Source: Bacteroidota bacterium (lineage in GTDB: Bacteria > Bacteroidota > Bacteroidia > Chitinophagales > Saprospiraceae). From it: DNA of 64,000 nt. Below, in pieces: positions 9,075-17,932 of this stretch; position 1 is the stretch's first letter, and every line of letters starts with the position of its first letter. The stretch covers positions 62,001 through 126,000 of the forward strand of contig CAUJEY010000153.1 in the NCBI GenBank assembly GCA_963169325.1. Reading direction: 5' to 3'. The notes beneath the pieces are model-generated. The model saw only the letters and a program-made list of their open reading frames with translations. It was not told the origin of the DNA and did not search any database. A program made the position numbers and the translations under genes.

Positions 9075-9863
9075 CTAACCCTGAAAATACGGCTTCAGCC
9101 AAGGCCAGAATAGCGCAACAACGGTGGCGATCAGTACAGAAATGACTATAATCAGCATTAAATAACCGGAGAATACAGCTAGTAGGGCTTTCAGCCAGGT
9201 CCACCACTTTTTTTTCGGAGGCTGAAAAAACTGCACATAGCCCCAGCCCATGTATCCGATCCAGATCAGGGATACGATGCCGATTTTAACAGAAAAAAGA
9301 GATTGCATCGGACCGATCAGTTTTAATACAGGATTCGAGATGACCCCAAACAGGCTGACCATTCCCATCAAGTAGGCGTTCAACACAAAATGCTCGGCAT
9401 AATTGTAAGCCTGCCGCCGGAAATACAGCCAGGAGAACAAGGCTATATTGGGAATCATCAGGAAAAGCATAATAGCAGGGTGATCGAAGATGTACTGCGT
9501 AAATTTGACACTGAACTTATTCTGAACCTGCCGCTCCGCCATGGAGTTGATCATTTCGGTGTCCAGCCCGACCAGATGAAAAACCAGGAAGTTAAGGGCC
9601 GTCGTCCACAGTAGAAATTTTACCGGCTTGACGTGCATCGCCCGCTTTCCTTCAAGATATTCGCGTACGGTATGCCCGGGGCGGCGCAGCAACTGAAGCA
9701 CTGTGAAGAAAAAACCCTGATCGTAATGTATCAGACTTTTTCGCACCTCCTCTATAACAGACTTTGTGGTGATACGTTTGGTTTTGGCCTTTTGGCCACA
9801 ATCGGGGCAGTATTTCCCTTCGAACTCGAACGCGCAATTTTTACAGACCATCATTGTTTTCAT
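9075..9863 (-). CDS. DUF3667 family membrane protein with N-terminal zinc ribbon
   Basis: 262 aa from the ATG at 9863, chosen because it places the zinc ribbon (CKNC...CPDCGQKA, ~residues 7-27) at the N-terminus, as in this family. A further-upstream in-frame ATG would overlap the divergent hydrolase gene. The body has conserved DUF3667-like features (HYDQGFFFT, LLRRPGHTVREYLEGKR, PVKFLL) and about five hydrophobic segments. Function is unknown; members are common in Bacteroidota. Confidence 0.8.
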   Translation of the reverse strand: MKTMMVCKNCAFEFEGKYCPDCGQKAKTKRITTKSVIEEVRKSLIHYDQGFFFTVLQLLRRPGHTVREYLEGKRAMHVKPVKFLLWTTALNFLVFHLVGLDTEMINSMAERQVQNKFSVKFTQYIFDHPAIMLFLMIPNIALFSWLYFRRQAYNYAEHFVLNAYLMGMVSLFGVISNPVLKLIGPMQSLFSVKIGIVSLIWIGYMGWGYVQFFQPPKKKWWTWLKALLAVFSGYLMLIIVISVLIATVVALFWPWLKPYFQG

Positions 9864-9938
9864 TTCTGGTTGCGAAGATTCACCCCCACCGTTAAACTTT
9901 TTGAAAAATTCCTGTTCCAACGGCTCAAATATAAAAGA

Positions 9939-11246
9939 ATGAAACGATCCTTTACTTGCCTGCTCTTTTTGGTTTTTTTGCTCCCGCTCAAATCGCAGTC
10001 CCTCTATTTCCCTCCGAACAACAACACCGTTTGGGATACTATTTCTCCGCAATCGCTCGGTTATTGTCAAAACGAGATCGACTCGTTGTACGAATTACTT
10101 GACCTCGCCAATTCCAAAGCATTTCTGCTGCTGAAAGACGGGAAAATCGTACTTGAAAAGTATTTCGACGGCTTTACCAAAGACAGTATCTGGTATTGGG
10201 CCTCCGCCGGAAAAACTATGACCGCCATGCTGACGGGTATTGCCCAGCAGGAAGGACATTTGACCCTGAGCGATACCACTTCTGAATACTTAGGAGACGG
10301 CTGGACCAATTGCACCCCCGCACAGGAAGAAAAAATCACCATCCGGCATCAATTAACGATGACTTCGGGGCTCGACGACGGTGTGCCCGATCCGTATTGC
10401 ACCCTGGATTCCTGCCTGATTTATAAAGCGGATGCCGGTACCCGCTGGGCCTACCACAATGGTCCGTACACCCTGTTGGACGGCGTTATCGAAGCGGCGA
10501 CCGGGCAAAACCTGAATGCCTACTACATCAGTAAAATCCGCAATCCCATCGGCATGAACGGGTTTTTCCTGCCCTCGGGTTACAATAATGTGTTGTTTAC
10601 CAATCCCCGGAGCATTGCCCGGTTCGGGCTTCTGGTGTTAAATAAAGGCAATTGGAACGGTACGCCTATCTTGAAGGACACGGCCTATTTCAATCAAATG
10701 GTAAACACCTCGCAGCTGCTCAACCGCTCTTACGGTTATTTGTGGTGGCTGAACGGAAAGGCGTCCTACCGGGTTCCCGGGTTGCAATTCCAGTTCCCCG
10801 GCCCTTTGTTCCCCGATGCACCCGACGATATGATCGCGGCCTTGGGGAAAAACGGGCAGTTTATCAGCATCGCCCCAAGCCAAAACCTGCTGTTTATCCG
10901 CATGGGCGATTCGCCCGGCGCGGGCGAGGTGCCGTACATCTTATGCAATGAAATCTGGCAAAAAATAAACCGGCTGACCTGTTTGCCAACCGCGGCGGAA
11001 GAAGCAGAAAACACTGGTGATGAAATCATGGTATATCCCAATCCGGCTTCGACTTCCTTCCGGATAGAATTGAAAAACAGCGCGGCAGATTTTGAAGTGT
11101 CGATTGGGGATTTGACGGGCCGGCAGCTTGGTTTTTATAAAAATCAGCACGCCGTGAACGTTGGGAATATGGCTCCGGGAGTTTATTATTTGACGGTCCA
11201 GGTTGGCCGTAACAGGATTGTAAAAAAACTGATTATTGCGCCTTGA
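9939..11246 (+). CDS. Secreted serine hydrolase (beta-lactamase/PBP fold) with T9SS tail
   Basis: 435 aa from the ATG at 9939, which begins a clear signal peptide (MKRSFTCLLFLVFLLPLKSQ). The beta-lactamase class C/penicillin-binding fold is marked by SAGK (S89, K92, the SxxK nucleophile pair) and YHN (Y172, N174, the YxN motif). Residues ~360-435 are a T9SS type A sorting domain (VYPNPASTSFRIEL to VKKLIIAP). It probably hydrolyses an ester or amide outside the cell; the substrate is unknown. It is divergent from the DUF3667 gene, and a 120-bp hairpin follows the stop. Confidence 0.88.
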   Translation: MKRSFTCLLFLVFLLPLKSQSLYFPPNNNTVWDTISPQSLGYCQNEIDSLYELLDLANSKAFLLLKDGKIVLEKYFDGFTKDSIWYWASAGKTMTAMLTGIAQQEGHLTLSDTTSEYLGDGWTNCTPAQEEKITIRHQLTMTSGLDDGVPDPYCTLDSCLIYKADAGTRWAYHNGPYTLLDGVIEAATGQNLNAYYISKIRNPIGMNGFFLPSGYNNVLFTNPRSIARFGLLVLNKGNWNGTPILKDTAYFNQMVNTSQLLNRSYGYLWWLNGKASYRVPGLQFQFPGPLFPDAPDDMIAALGKNGQFISIAPSQNLLFIRMGDSPGAGEVPYILCNEIWQKINRLTCLPTAAEEAENTGDEIMVYPNPASTSFRIELKNSAADFEVSIGDLTGRQLGFYKNQHAVNVGNMAPGVYYLTVQVGRNRIVKKLIIAP

Positions 11247-11291
11247 GGCAACAGGAATGATTCAATTTTTAAGATTGTATTCAAATCAAAA

Positions 11292-11412
11292 AAATCCGTG
11301 AAAACCCGTGCCTGAAGTCCGCGTCACCCGTGTTCCCATCCTGCACAAGCGGCCCTCGCAGGAGGATGGGAACACGGATGACGCGGACTTCGGGCACGGA
11401 TTTTCACGGATT
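11292..11412. repeat. Long hairpin repeat (CACGGATGACGCGGACTTC family), copy 1
   Basis: Two ~53-bp arms pair almost perfectly around a short GC-rich loop, between two convergent genes. The arm GATGGGAACACGGATGACGC matches the element at 23309-23448. It could serve as a bidirectional terminator. Confidence 0.8.
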
Positions 11413-11438
11413 CGGCCTTTAGAAGTAAACCCTGTTTA

Positions 11439-13391
11439 CTATTGCGCCTTCCGCTCACATTCCTCCGCCTTCGCCACATTCCCCATCGCCCTATACGCCA
11501 CGCCCAAGTTTTTCCAGATCGTTTTGTTTTGAGGCGCCAGCACGGCCGCCTGTTCGAACTGGGTAATGGCTTTTTCACTTTGGCCCATCAAACCGTAGGC
11601 GGCGCCAAGGTTGAGATAGGTTTCTGCATCGTTCATACCGTATTCGATGGCTTTTTCAAGCAGCTCCGCCGCCTTGGGCAGGTTACGGTTCACCTTGCCT
11701 TCCACCTGGCCCCAGGCAGCGTAGGTGCGGCCGATGTTGATGCGGGCGAGGCCGTATTTGGGCGCTTGTTTCAGCGCTTCCTCGTAGTGGCGAATGGCTT
11801 CGGCGTATTGTTGCCGGGAGATGGCTGCGTTGCCCAGGTTCAGGTAGGAAACCGGGTTGGGGCGGATGGCAATCGCCGCTGTTGAATGTTCTTCTATTTG
11901 TACCAGCAGCGCTTCTTTGGCTTCGGCCGACAAATCGGTTGCCTTCAGGTACTGGTTGTACGATTCGCTGCCGATGCCGTTGTGCAGGCGGACGCTTTGG
12001 GGCGCTTTGGCGCTGTCGGTGATGAACAGGTCCAGGTTGGTTTTCCATTCCGGGTTGCGGGACACAGTTTTTAACCCGAAAAAAACAACAATCAGCAGCA
12101 GCAACGCCACGCTTGCCTGCACTTGTTTTATCGGCGGAAATTCTGCGGATGCTGCCATGTTTTTCAAATCCAGACCACTGAGGCGCCACAGCAACCAGGC
12201 TGCGCCGGCGCAAAACCACAAGGACGGCATGTACATCAGTCGTTCGCCAAGCAGGGTGCCGATCACGAGCAACAACTGGCTGTACAACACGATCGCGCAC
12301 AGGAAAGCGGCAATACAAAAAGCCAACGGCTGCCGGCGCGCCATACCTCTAACGGCAAATACGAACATGGCGCCGTATAAACCCAATCCAGCCAGTGCCT
12401 GCCAGTTGCCCCAGCCCACCACCGCCAGGTGCCGGTACGAGTAATCGCTGACCAGGGGGTGTGGAAAAACCAGGAGTTGAAAATACTTCCAAAGCACCAT
12501 AAAGGCAGTGGCGCTGCGCTCGCCGAAACCTTGCGCGGCCACGATGGGGTTATCCATTTCACTCACCTCGAACAAGGCCGGCGTTTTGGCCAGCACAACC
12601 GCGCGCAACATCAGGAACAAGGCCACCGGCAAGGCGAACAACAACCCATGGCCGGCACTCGTGCGGGCTGTTTTTCCAAAAAAATACCACCCCACGAGCG
12701 GAAAAACCGGCAGCAAGGTCACGGCGCTTTCTTTGGACATCAGGGCTAAAAAATAACAGCCCAAGCTTGCCAGTATCCAGCGCGGGGCGGGTATTTCCAG
12801 CCAGCGCGCCCAGCTATACAGCGCGGCTACGCTAAAAAATACGTTCAGGATTTCATCCCGGCTTTTGATATTAGCCACCACCTCGGTGTGCAGCGGATGC
12901 ACCGTGAACAGCAGCACCGTGCCGGCCGCCCAAATCCAGTGGTAGCCCCGAAATACCCGCCGCAGGGCGGCAAACAACAGCGCCACCGTGAGGGCATACC
13001 AAACGACGTTCATCAGGTGCCCTAAAAACGGACTGTCGGGGGCCAGGCTCCACTCGATGGCGAAGGTGATCAGCGACAGTGGGCGATACAGCAGCGCCGA
13101 AGCGTTGGCGCCCTCCGTACCGGCGCGGTAATGGTGCGTAAGTAACTCCGGTATGCCGCCCAGCCCTTGTTTCACGTAGGCATGTTCGCTGATGGCCAAG
13201 GGGTCGTCGAGCACATACTGATGCCCTAAAGTGTTGGCATACAGTAAAAAAGCCAACGCGGCAAAGCCGGCGCCGAACCACAAAAAATTGGGTGTGCCGG
13301 GCGAAACCGGCGGGGCCGGGCGTTCGGCAGGCGGGCGGGTATTTTTGTCGCCCGGCCGGGAATTACTTGCTTTTATACCTTTTTTCGACAT
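11439..13391 (-). CDS. TMTC-like multi-pass membrane protein with C-terminal TPR repeats
   Basis: 650 aa from the ATG at 13391; a longer open frame to 13451 has no supporting features. After a Pro-rich cytoplasmic-like head, the first membrane span (~35-55) is followed by YVLDDPLA, an acidic pair in the first external loop typical of GT-C glycosyltransferases. About ten hydrophobic segments follow (to ~470), including HPLHTEVVANIKSRDE and LLGERLMYMPS, which are characteristic of TMTC/DUF1736 proteins. The C-terminus holds four or more TPRs (SYLNLGNAAISRQQYAEAIR, ETYLNLGAAYGLMG). A glycosyltransferase role is likely by family; donor and acceptor are unknown. Confidence 0.8.
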   Translation of the reverse strand: MSKKGIKASNSRPGDKNTRPPAERPAPPVSPGTPNFLWFGAGFAALAFLLYANTLGHQYVLDDPLAISEHAYVKQGLGGIPELLTHHYRAGTEGANASALLYRPLSLITFAIEWSLAPDSPFLGHLMNVVWYALTVALLFAALRRVFRGYHWIWAAGTVLLFTVHPLHTEVVANIKSRDEILNVFFSVAALYSWARWLEIPAPRWILASLGCYFLALMSKESAVTLLPVFPLVGWYFFGKTARTSAGHGLLFALPVALFLMLRAVVLAKTPALFEVSEMDNPIVAAQGFGERSATAFMVLWKYFQLLVFPHPLVSDYSYRHLAVVGWGNWQALAGLGLYGAMFVFAVRGMARRQPLAFCIAAFLCAIVLYSQLLLVIGTLLGERLMYMPSLWFCAGAAWLLWRLSGLDLKNMAASAEFPPIKQVQASVALLLLIVVFFGLKTVSRNPEWKTNLDLFITDSAKAPQSVRLHNGIGSESYNQYLKATDLSAEAKEALLVQIEEHSTAAIAIRPNPVSYLNLGNAAISRQQYAEAIRHYEEALKQAPKYGLARINIGRTYAAWGQVEGKVNRNLPKAAELLEKAIEYGMNDAETYLNLGAAYGLMGQSEKAITQFEQAAVLAPQNKTIWKNLGVAYRAMGNVAKAEECERKAQ

Positions 13392-13526
13392 GATCTGGGA
13401 AGTCGGTTGTTCGTATCGGAAGGGGGCAAATTGGGAAAAAATGCCGCCCAAAAATAGGCGTTTGCCTTAGAGCAAATTAGATGATTTTATGTTGTTTTTT
13501 TAAAAAGAGAAATTAGCAGATTTTCC

Positions 13527-13534
13527 GACCTTTG
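13527..13534 (+). promoter_or_regulatory. Possible -7 element (GACCTTTG) for the TrpR-family gene
   Basis: One mismatch to TAnnTTTG, 45 bp before the start codon. Confidence 0.3.
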
Positions 13535-13579
13535 GTTTAAACATCTGCATCCTGTTACCATAATCAACAACCGGCTTCC

Positions 13580-13834
13580 ATGCTTTACCAATTATTTCAA
13601 TCGGCCCGTACTGAAAAGGAGTTTAATGAATTAATCGAACTGACGTTCACCGAGCATGAACGCGCCATGATGTTGGAACGCTGGCGGATTTTTGATGCGC
13701 TCGACCGGGGGCTATCGCAGCGGGACGTATCGAAGGAAGTGCCCTGTAGTATCGTCACCGCTACCCGTGGCGCCAAGGTGTACCGGGACAACCGGGAAGT
13801 GATAAAAAAATACCTGGAACTCATTCGGGGGTAG
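13580..13834 (+). CDS. TrpR/YerC-family transcriptional regulator
   Basis: 84 aa. An all-helical Trp-repressor-fold protein: LFQSARTEKEFNELIELTFT, then ERAMMLERWRIFDAL and a helix-turn-helix region (GLSQRDVSKEVPCSIVTATR). The spacing and length match YerC/YecD-type Trp repressor family members. It overlaps the convergent GH42-like gene by 14 bp. A TrpE/PabB-family gene lies 2.5 kb downstream, but no trp operon is present, so a tryptophan link is only suggestive. Confidence 0.85.
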   Translation: MLYQLFQSARTEKEFNELIELTFTEHERAMMLERWRIFDALDRGLSQRDVSKEVPCSIVTATRGAKVYRDNREVIKKYLELIRG

Positions 13835-16040
13835 TGATCATGGTTGAAAATTTGAAAGCCGGCTGCAATATTTCCATGCCAGTTTTTGCGTCTAAAAAAA
13901 ACGTGACGGGCGCAGGGACATTATAATCAACCCGGGTTCCATTTTTCAGTTGCAGAATTCCTGTTCCCGGCTCCTTTGCATGCAACAGGATGTACCCCCC
14001 TTTTTTATAGGTAAAATCATTTCTTTCGTTCCAAACAAAACAACCGGCCTCCCGGAACAGGCGCCGGAACATTTCGCTCCCGTGCAACGGAACGCCGGCA
14101 TACACGCTGGTGTGGGTGTCTGATTTTTTCCGGGCGACTACCGGTATGGTCGTTCCGGCCAGATAGCCCAGCGCCTCGGTTGTGGTGTCCGCAATGGTAA
14201 AAAACGGATCGACATGTTCCACATTGGTAAAATTAAACGCGTTGGACTCCCACCGAATGGTATCTGGAGTGGCTGCTTTCACCAGTATTATGCCGGTCAA
14301 ATCTTCTATATTTTCTTTTCCCAAACGCCGGCCATCGGTGTACCCCGAGCCGTAATTCCAGATCAGCGTCCGCCGGCCGGCCGCCACGGAGTCGCGGACA
14401 AAGCGACGTTGTTCGGCCGAGAGTTTCCAGGCATTCATAAAAAGTATGGCCCGGTAGGGAGAGAGGTCGATGCGGGGCAGATCGAACAAAAAGGTATGGT
14501 CGGTCGGCACCCCGCAGCGCTGAATGTCTTCGGCCGCAGCGTCGAGGCCTTGTTCACAGGTTTTGCTGTTCACGTTTTCCACGTGATAGAAACTCTCGGT
14601 ATCCCACACGACGAGTGCCTCGGCCGGCGCCGGCGTTTTAGGCACGAATTCCTTGGAGAAAAAGGCCAGGGTATTCCGGAACTCCTTCCGGTACATGTCG
14701 CCGTCCCACCAGCCGGCATTGCGGCGCGGCCCGAAATCGTACAACCACAAGCCGCAGCCCTGCATCAGCGGCAGCCACAAACTGCGCTGCAACACCGGCA
14801 GATAAGCGGAATCGCCGAGTGCCCGGGAGCGGACGAAGTCGCTTTCAAATTTGTTCTGCAGATAGCCGTTATCCACCTCGTCGAACCACATTTTGCCATG
14901 CCGGAGTACCGACTGTACAATGCTGCGCTGCAAACCGGAGCCCCCTGCCTCCCGGCTTGGTTTGTTGTAGCTGGTAGGGCCGGCAAAATAGTCGATCCAG
15001 GGGCTTTTCAACAACCGTTCGGCTTCAAGGTGGCCTGCCATAGCCTGCCGGCACAGGGAGAAATGGTAATAGCCGTAAAAGACGCCGGTGATTAGCCGGC
15101 GTGGCCAGTTTTCCTTGACGGTCCGGCAAAAAAACTCGACGTCATCGGCAATCACCTCCTGTTGGCAGCGGTAAAAATCGATGACCTGTTGTTCCAGTTT
15201 CGGGTCGCGGAAGAACCCGTCGGTGCAACAACGCCGGGCCGTCGTATCGGGCACGCTTGCCGTGGCGAGGGAAACCTCCGGGGTATTCCAGGCGACTTGC
15301 AGGTTTTGATCGGAGGTATATTTATTTTTCAACCATTTCCGGAACGCCGCTTGCATCGGCGCGCTTACATCAGGCTCGTTCCGCACAAAGCCCCAGGGAT
15401 GCCATTCGCCGTACACGCCACAGGAAAGATGTATCCCCATGACGGCGCGGCCTTCGGGTGTTCGGGCCAGTTTTTTACAAAATTCAACCACCCGCTTGCC
15501 GGCTTCCCGGCGCCAAAGTTCCGATGCGAGGCTGGCGCGCAGGCTGCGGTAGTTGTCGCCGTCTTCATGGTTGAAAGGCAGCCCTTCGGGGTAATTTTCC
15601 AGGGGAGCATTGGCAAATTCAACACATTCACCGGGATTTACCCGGTTCCACCAGCCGGGCGCGTTGACGTGGAGACGCACCACGATGCCCGCATCCGGAC
15701 AGGCGTTGAGCACACCCCGCAGCTGCCGTCGGGCCAGGTCCATGTTCAGGCTTTTTTGGCCTTCCAGCCAGATATCTTCAAACCACAAATCCACCTGGTA
15801 CAGCCGGATGCCGTCGGATGAAGCATTGCGCAGGTTGTGCGCCGGCAATTCCTCCCACGACCAGCGTCCGCCCACCACGTGGGTAAGCGCATATAGAAAA
15901 GGAAGTTGTCGTTCGTCATTGACCCACAGCGCGGGCGCGCCGTCGAATGGCCTGACTTCGGCCGTTTTTATTTTTTGTGCTGCGACAGGAATCGCGAACA
16001 GGCCGGCAAAAAGGTAAAAAAATAGTCGAGGTATATTCAT
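13821..16040 (-). CDS. Secreted GH42-like beta-galactosidase superfamily protein
   Basis: 739 aa from the ATG at 16040, which starts a signal peptide (MNIPRLFFYLFAGLFAIPVAA). The frame stays open upstream through a heptamer repeat to 16319, but that peptide is low-complexity and not credible. A TIM-barrel glycosidase pattern is visible: GVYGEWHPWG (E212, candidate acid/base) and KMWFDEVDN (E388, candidate nucleophile), followed by a trimerisation/amidotransferase-like domain (ALVVWDTESFYHVENVN, AILFMNAWKLS). This matches the order in GH42 and related A4 beta-galactosidases. Similarity is remote and substrate unknown. Convergent with the TrpR-family gene, with overlapping 3' ends. Confidence 0.7.
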   Translation of the reverse strand: MNIPRLFFYLFAGLFAIPVAAQKIKTAEVRPFDGAPALWVNDERQLPFLYALTHVVGGRWSWEELPAHNLRNASSDGIRLYQVDLWFEDIWLEGQKSLNMDLARRQLRGVLNACPDAGIVVRLHVNAPGWWNRVNPGECVEFANAPLENYPEGLPFNHEDGDNYRSLRASLASELWRREAGKRVVEFCKKLARTPEGRAVMGIHLSCGVYGEWHPWGFVRNEPDVSAPMQAAFRKWLKNKYTSDQNLQVAWNTPEVSLATASVPDTTARRCCTDGFFRDPKLEQQVIDFYRCQQEVIADDVEFFCRTVKENWPRRLITGVFYGYYHFSLCRQAMAGHLEAERLLKSPWIDYFAGPTSYNKPSREAGGSGLQRSIVQSVLRHGKMWFDEVDNGYLQNKFESDFVRSRALGDSAYLPVLQRSLWLPLMQGCGLWLYDFGPRRNAGWWDGDMYRKEFRNTLAFFSKEFVPKTPAPAEALVVWDTESFYHVENVNSKTCEQGLDAAAEDIQRCGVPTDHTFLFDLPRIDLSPYRAILFMNAWKLSAEQRRFVRDSVAAGRRTLIWNYGSGYTDGRRLGKENIEDLTGIILVKAATPDTIRWESNAFNFTNVEHVDPFFTIADTTTEALGYLAGTTIPVVARKKSDTHTSVYAGVPLHGSEMFRRLFREAGCFVWNERNDFTYKKGGYILLHAKEPGTGILQLKNGTRVDYNVPAPVTFFLDAKTGMEILQPAFKFSTMITTPE

Positions 16041-16059
16041 AGGACTCGGGGGGAGATCA

Positions 16060-16245
16060 GTAGGCAGTAGGCAGTAGGCAGTGGGCGGTAGGCAGTGGGT
16101 GGTGGGCAGTGGGCGGTAGGCAGTGGCAGTTGGCGGTAGGCAGTTGGCAATGGACATTAGGAAGCGCCTACCGCCACTGCCTACCGCCAACTGCCAACCG
16201 CCTACTGCCCCCACTGCCAACTCCTGCTGCCTACTGCCTACTGCC
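16060..16245. repeat. Heptamer tandem/inverted repeat (GGCAGTA/GGCAGTG)
   Basis: About a dozen 7-mers of type GGCAGTA, GGCAGTG, GGCGGTA on the plus strand, then the inverted complement (CTACTGC, CCACTGC, CAACTGC). Together they form a ~180-bp imperfect hairpin in the spacer between the divergent GH42-like and TrpE/PabB-family genes. Confidence 0.85.
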
Positions 16246-16361
16246 ATGGCTGCAACGATCGTGAAAATTTTTGAGAAACAACTTGTGCAAACCGGATTTT
16301 TTTCAAATCTTTGCATCATCGTACCAGTACATTAATACAAAATAAAAACTACATTCATCGC

Positions 16362-17885
16362 ATGTTTACCCACACTTCCCGGCTTCCCTATATGGATGCT
16401 TTGCCTTTATACAGGCAGTTAAAAAACGGCGGCGCTTCCTGCCTCTTTGAATCCGCCTCGGCATCGGACAAAAGCAGCCGCATGTCTGTGATCGGTCTGG
16501 AGCCGCCATTGGAGTTGGAGGGGAAGGATGATCGATTGAGTGTCCGATTGCTGCACCCCCGGGCACAGGTATTTTACAATTTTATAAAAACGGAATTTGC
16601 CGCTTTTGTGGAACACGAGGCCGGGGGCAGGCTCGAATTAAAAATTCCCCGAACGCCGTTTCACGGGCCTGAAGAAGAGCGGCTCGAACGACAAAACATT
16701 GCCCAGCCGCTGCGCCGGTTGCTGTCGGCTTTTCCCAACGGGGAGAAGAATTTTATGGGTTTGTACGGAGCCCTGTCGTACCGTTTTGTTTATCTGTTTG
16801 AAGATATTAAAACAGATAAAACCTGTCCGGAGCCGGATTTTCACTTATTCTTGTTTGATAATATTTTGTTGTTCAACCATTTAACCAAAGACCTGACCCT
16901 CTACGTGACGCGCGAGTCGGACCCGGGAGCGGAGGTGGCCATGCATGAAATGTTGTCCTTGGTTGCGGCTTCGCAAACTTCAAACTCCAAACTTCATCCC
17001 GAGGCCTCGGGATCAAACTTCAAACTTCAAACTTCAAACTTCAAACTCAAAATCGGCCCCTTCCAAACCACCCCCGACGACGAAACGTTCAAACGCCAGG
17101 TGGAACAAGGTATCCGGCTGTGCAACGAAGGGGAACTGCTGGAAATCGTGCTAAGCCGCCGGCACACGGCTACAGTACAGGGCGACTTGCTTCCCCTGTA
17201 CGAGCGCTACAAGGCTATAAACCCCAGTCCATACCTGTTTTATTTCGATTTTGGCGACGAAGTTCTGCTCGGCGCCAGCCCCGAAATGATGCTGCGCTAC
17301 GAAAACGGCCGCGCCACGCTGCGCCCCATCAGCGGCAGCGTACGCCGCTCCGACAACCCCATCGAAGACCACCACCTGATGATGGAACTGCTCAATTCGC
17401 CCAAGGAAAACTCCGAACTCGACATGCTCATCGACCTGGGCCGCAACGACCTGGCGCGCATCTGTAAACCCGGTATCGAGATCGATCAGTACCGTATCAT
17501 CGAAAAATACTCGCATGTGACGCATACCGTAGCCCAGGTCAGCGGCGTACTGGAAGACCGCTATTCCGGTTTCGATGCGCTCATCGCCAGCCTTAACGCC
17601 GGCACGCTCACCGGCGCACCCAAAATTGCCGCCATGGGATATATCGAACAAATCGAGCAGCACACCCGGGGCTACTACGGCGGTTGTATCGGCTGGCTCC
17701 TGTTCGACGGCGATGTGAACACGGCCATTACCATCCGCACCGCACATGCCCGCGACGGCTTACTATCGTTCTGTGCCGGCGCCACACTGTTGTACGAGTC
17801 CAACCCGGAGAGTGAACTAAAGGAGACGAAGATTAAGGCAGGGGCGTTTATGGCAGCGGTTCAAATAATGATAAGTGATGAGTGA
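16362..17885 (+). CDS. Anthranilate/aminodeoxychorismate synthase component I family (TrpE/PabB)
   Basis: 507 aa from the ATG at 16362; an upstream in-frame alternative at 16311 lacks conserved sequence. Chorismate-binding enzyme, converting chorismate to anthranilate or 4-amino-4-deoxychorismate with a glutaminase partner. Features: N-terminal CLFES (LLES-like, the tryptophan-feedback element in TrpE), then LGASPEMML, LRPISGS, DMLIDLGRNDLARIC, TGAPKIAAM and FCAGATLLYESNPESELKETKIKA. TrpE versus PabB is undecided; LFES favours TrpE. No partner subunit gene is adjacent. A heptamer block (16974-17050) is translated in frame (~residues 205-230), and the C-terminal ISDE and stop codon come from another heptamer repeat. 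Confidence 0.85.
   Translation: MFTHTSRLPYMDALPLYRQLKNGGASCLFESASASDKSSRMSVIGLEPPLELEGKDDRLSVRLLHPRAQVFYNFIKTEFAAFVEHEAGGRLELKIPRTPFHGPEEERLERQNIAQPLRRLLSAFPNGEKNFMGLYGALSYRFVYLFEDIKTDKTCPEPDFHLFLFDNILLFNHLTKDLTLYVTRESDPGAEVAMHEMLSLVAASQTSNSKLHPEASGSNFKLQTSNFKLKIGPFQTTPDDETFKRQVEQGIRLCNEGELLEIVLSRRHTATVQGDLLPLYERYKAINPSPYLFYFDFGDEVLLGASPEMMLRYENGRATLRPISGSVRRSDNPIEDHHLMMELLNSPKENSELDMLIDLGRNDLARICKPGIEIDQYRIIEKYSHVTHTVAQVSGVLEDRYSGFDALIASLNAGTLTGAPKIAAMGYIEQIEQHTRGYYGGCIGWLLFDGDVNTAITIRTAHARDGLLSFCAGATLLYESNPESELKETKIKAGAFMAAVQIMISDE
16974..17050 (+). repeat. Heptamer repeat (AAACTTC) translated inside the TrpE/PabB-family gene
   Basis: Runs of AAACTTC/AAACTCC flank the palindrome ATCCCGAGGCCTCGGGAT. 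The frame stays open and yields a Ser/Asn/Lys-rich linker (SQTSNSKLHPEASGSNFKLQ). A shorter relative is at 30931-30960 on the opposite orientation. Confidence 0.8.
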
Positions 17886-17932
17886 TGAGTATTCTATTTT
17901 TCCTGAAAGGGGAAATTATTCATCATTCATTA
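17872..17932. repeat. Heptamer inverted repeat (GTGATGA/ATTCATC)
   Basis: GTGATGAGTGATGAGT, then TTTTCC...GGGGAAA, then ATTCATCATTCATT. It covers the 3' ends of two convergent genes and supplies the stop codon of the TrpE/PabB-family gene (TGA at 17883-17885). It probably forms a terminator-like hairpin. Confidence 0.7.

Noticed and set aside
16060..16245. CRISPR-like or satellite array
   Set aside because: Units are 7 bp and arranged as an inverted pair; no spacers.
16041..16319. N-terminal extension of the GH42-like protein
   Set aside because: The open frame runs through the GGCAGTA repeat and yields low-complexity peptide; a good signal peptide starts at 16040.
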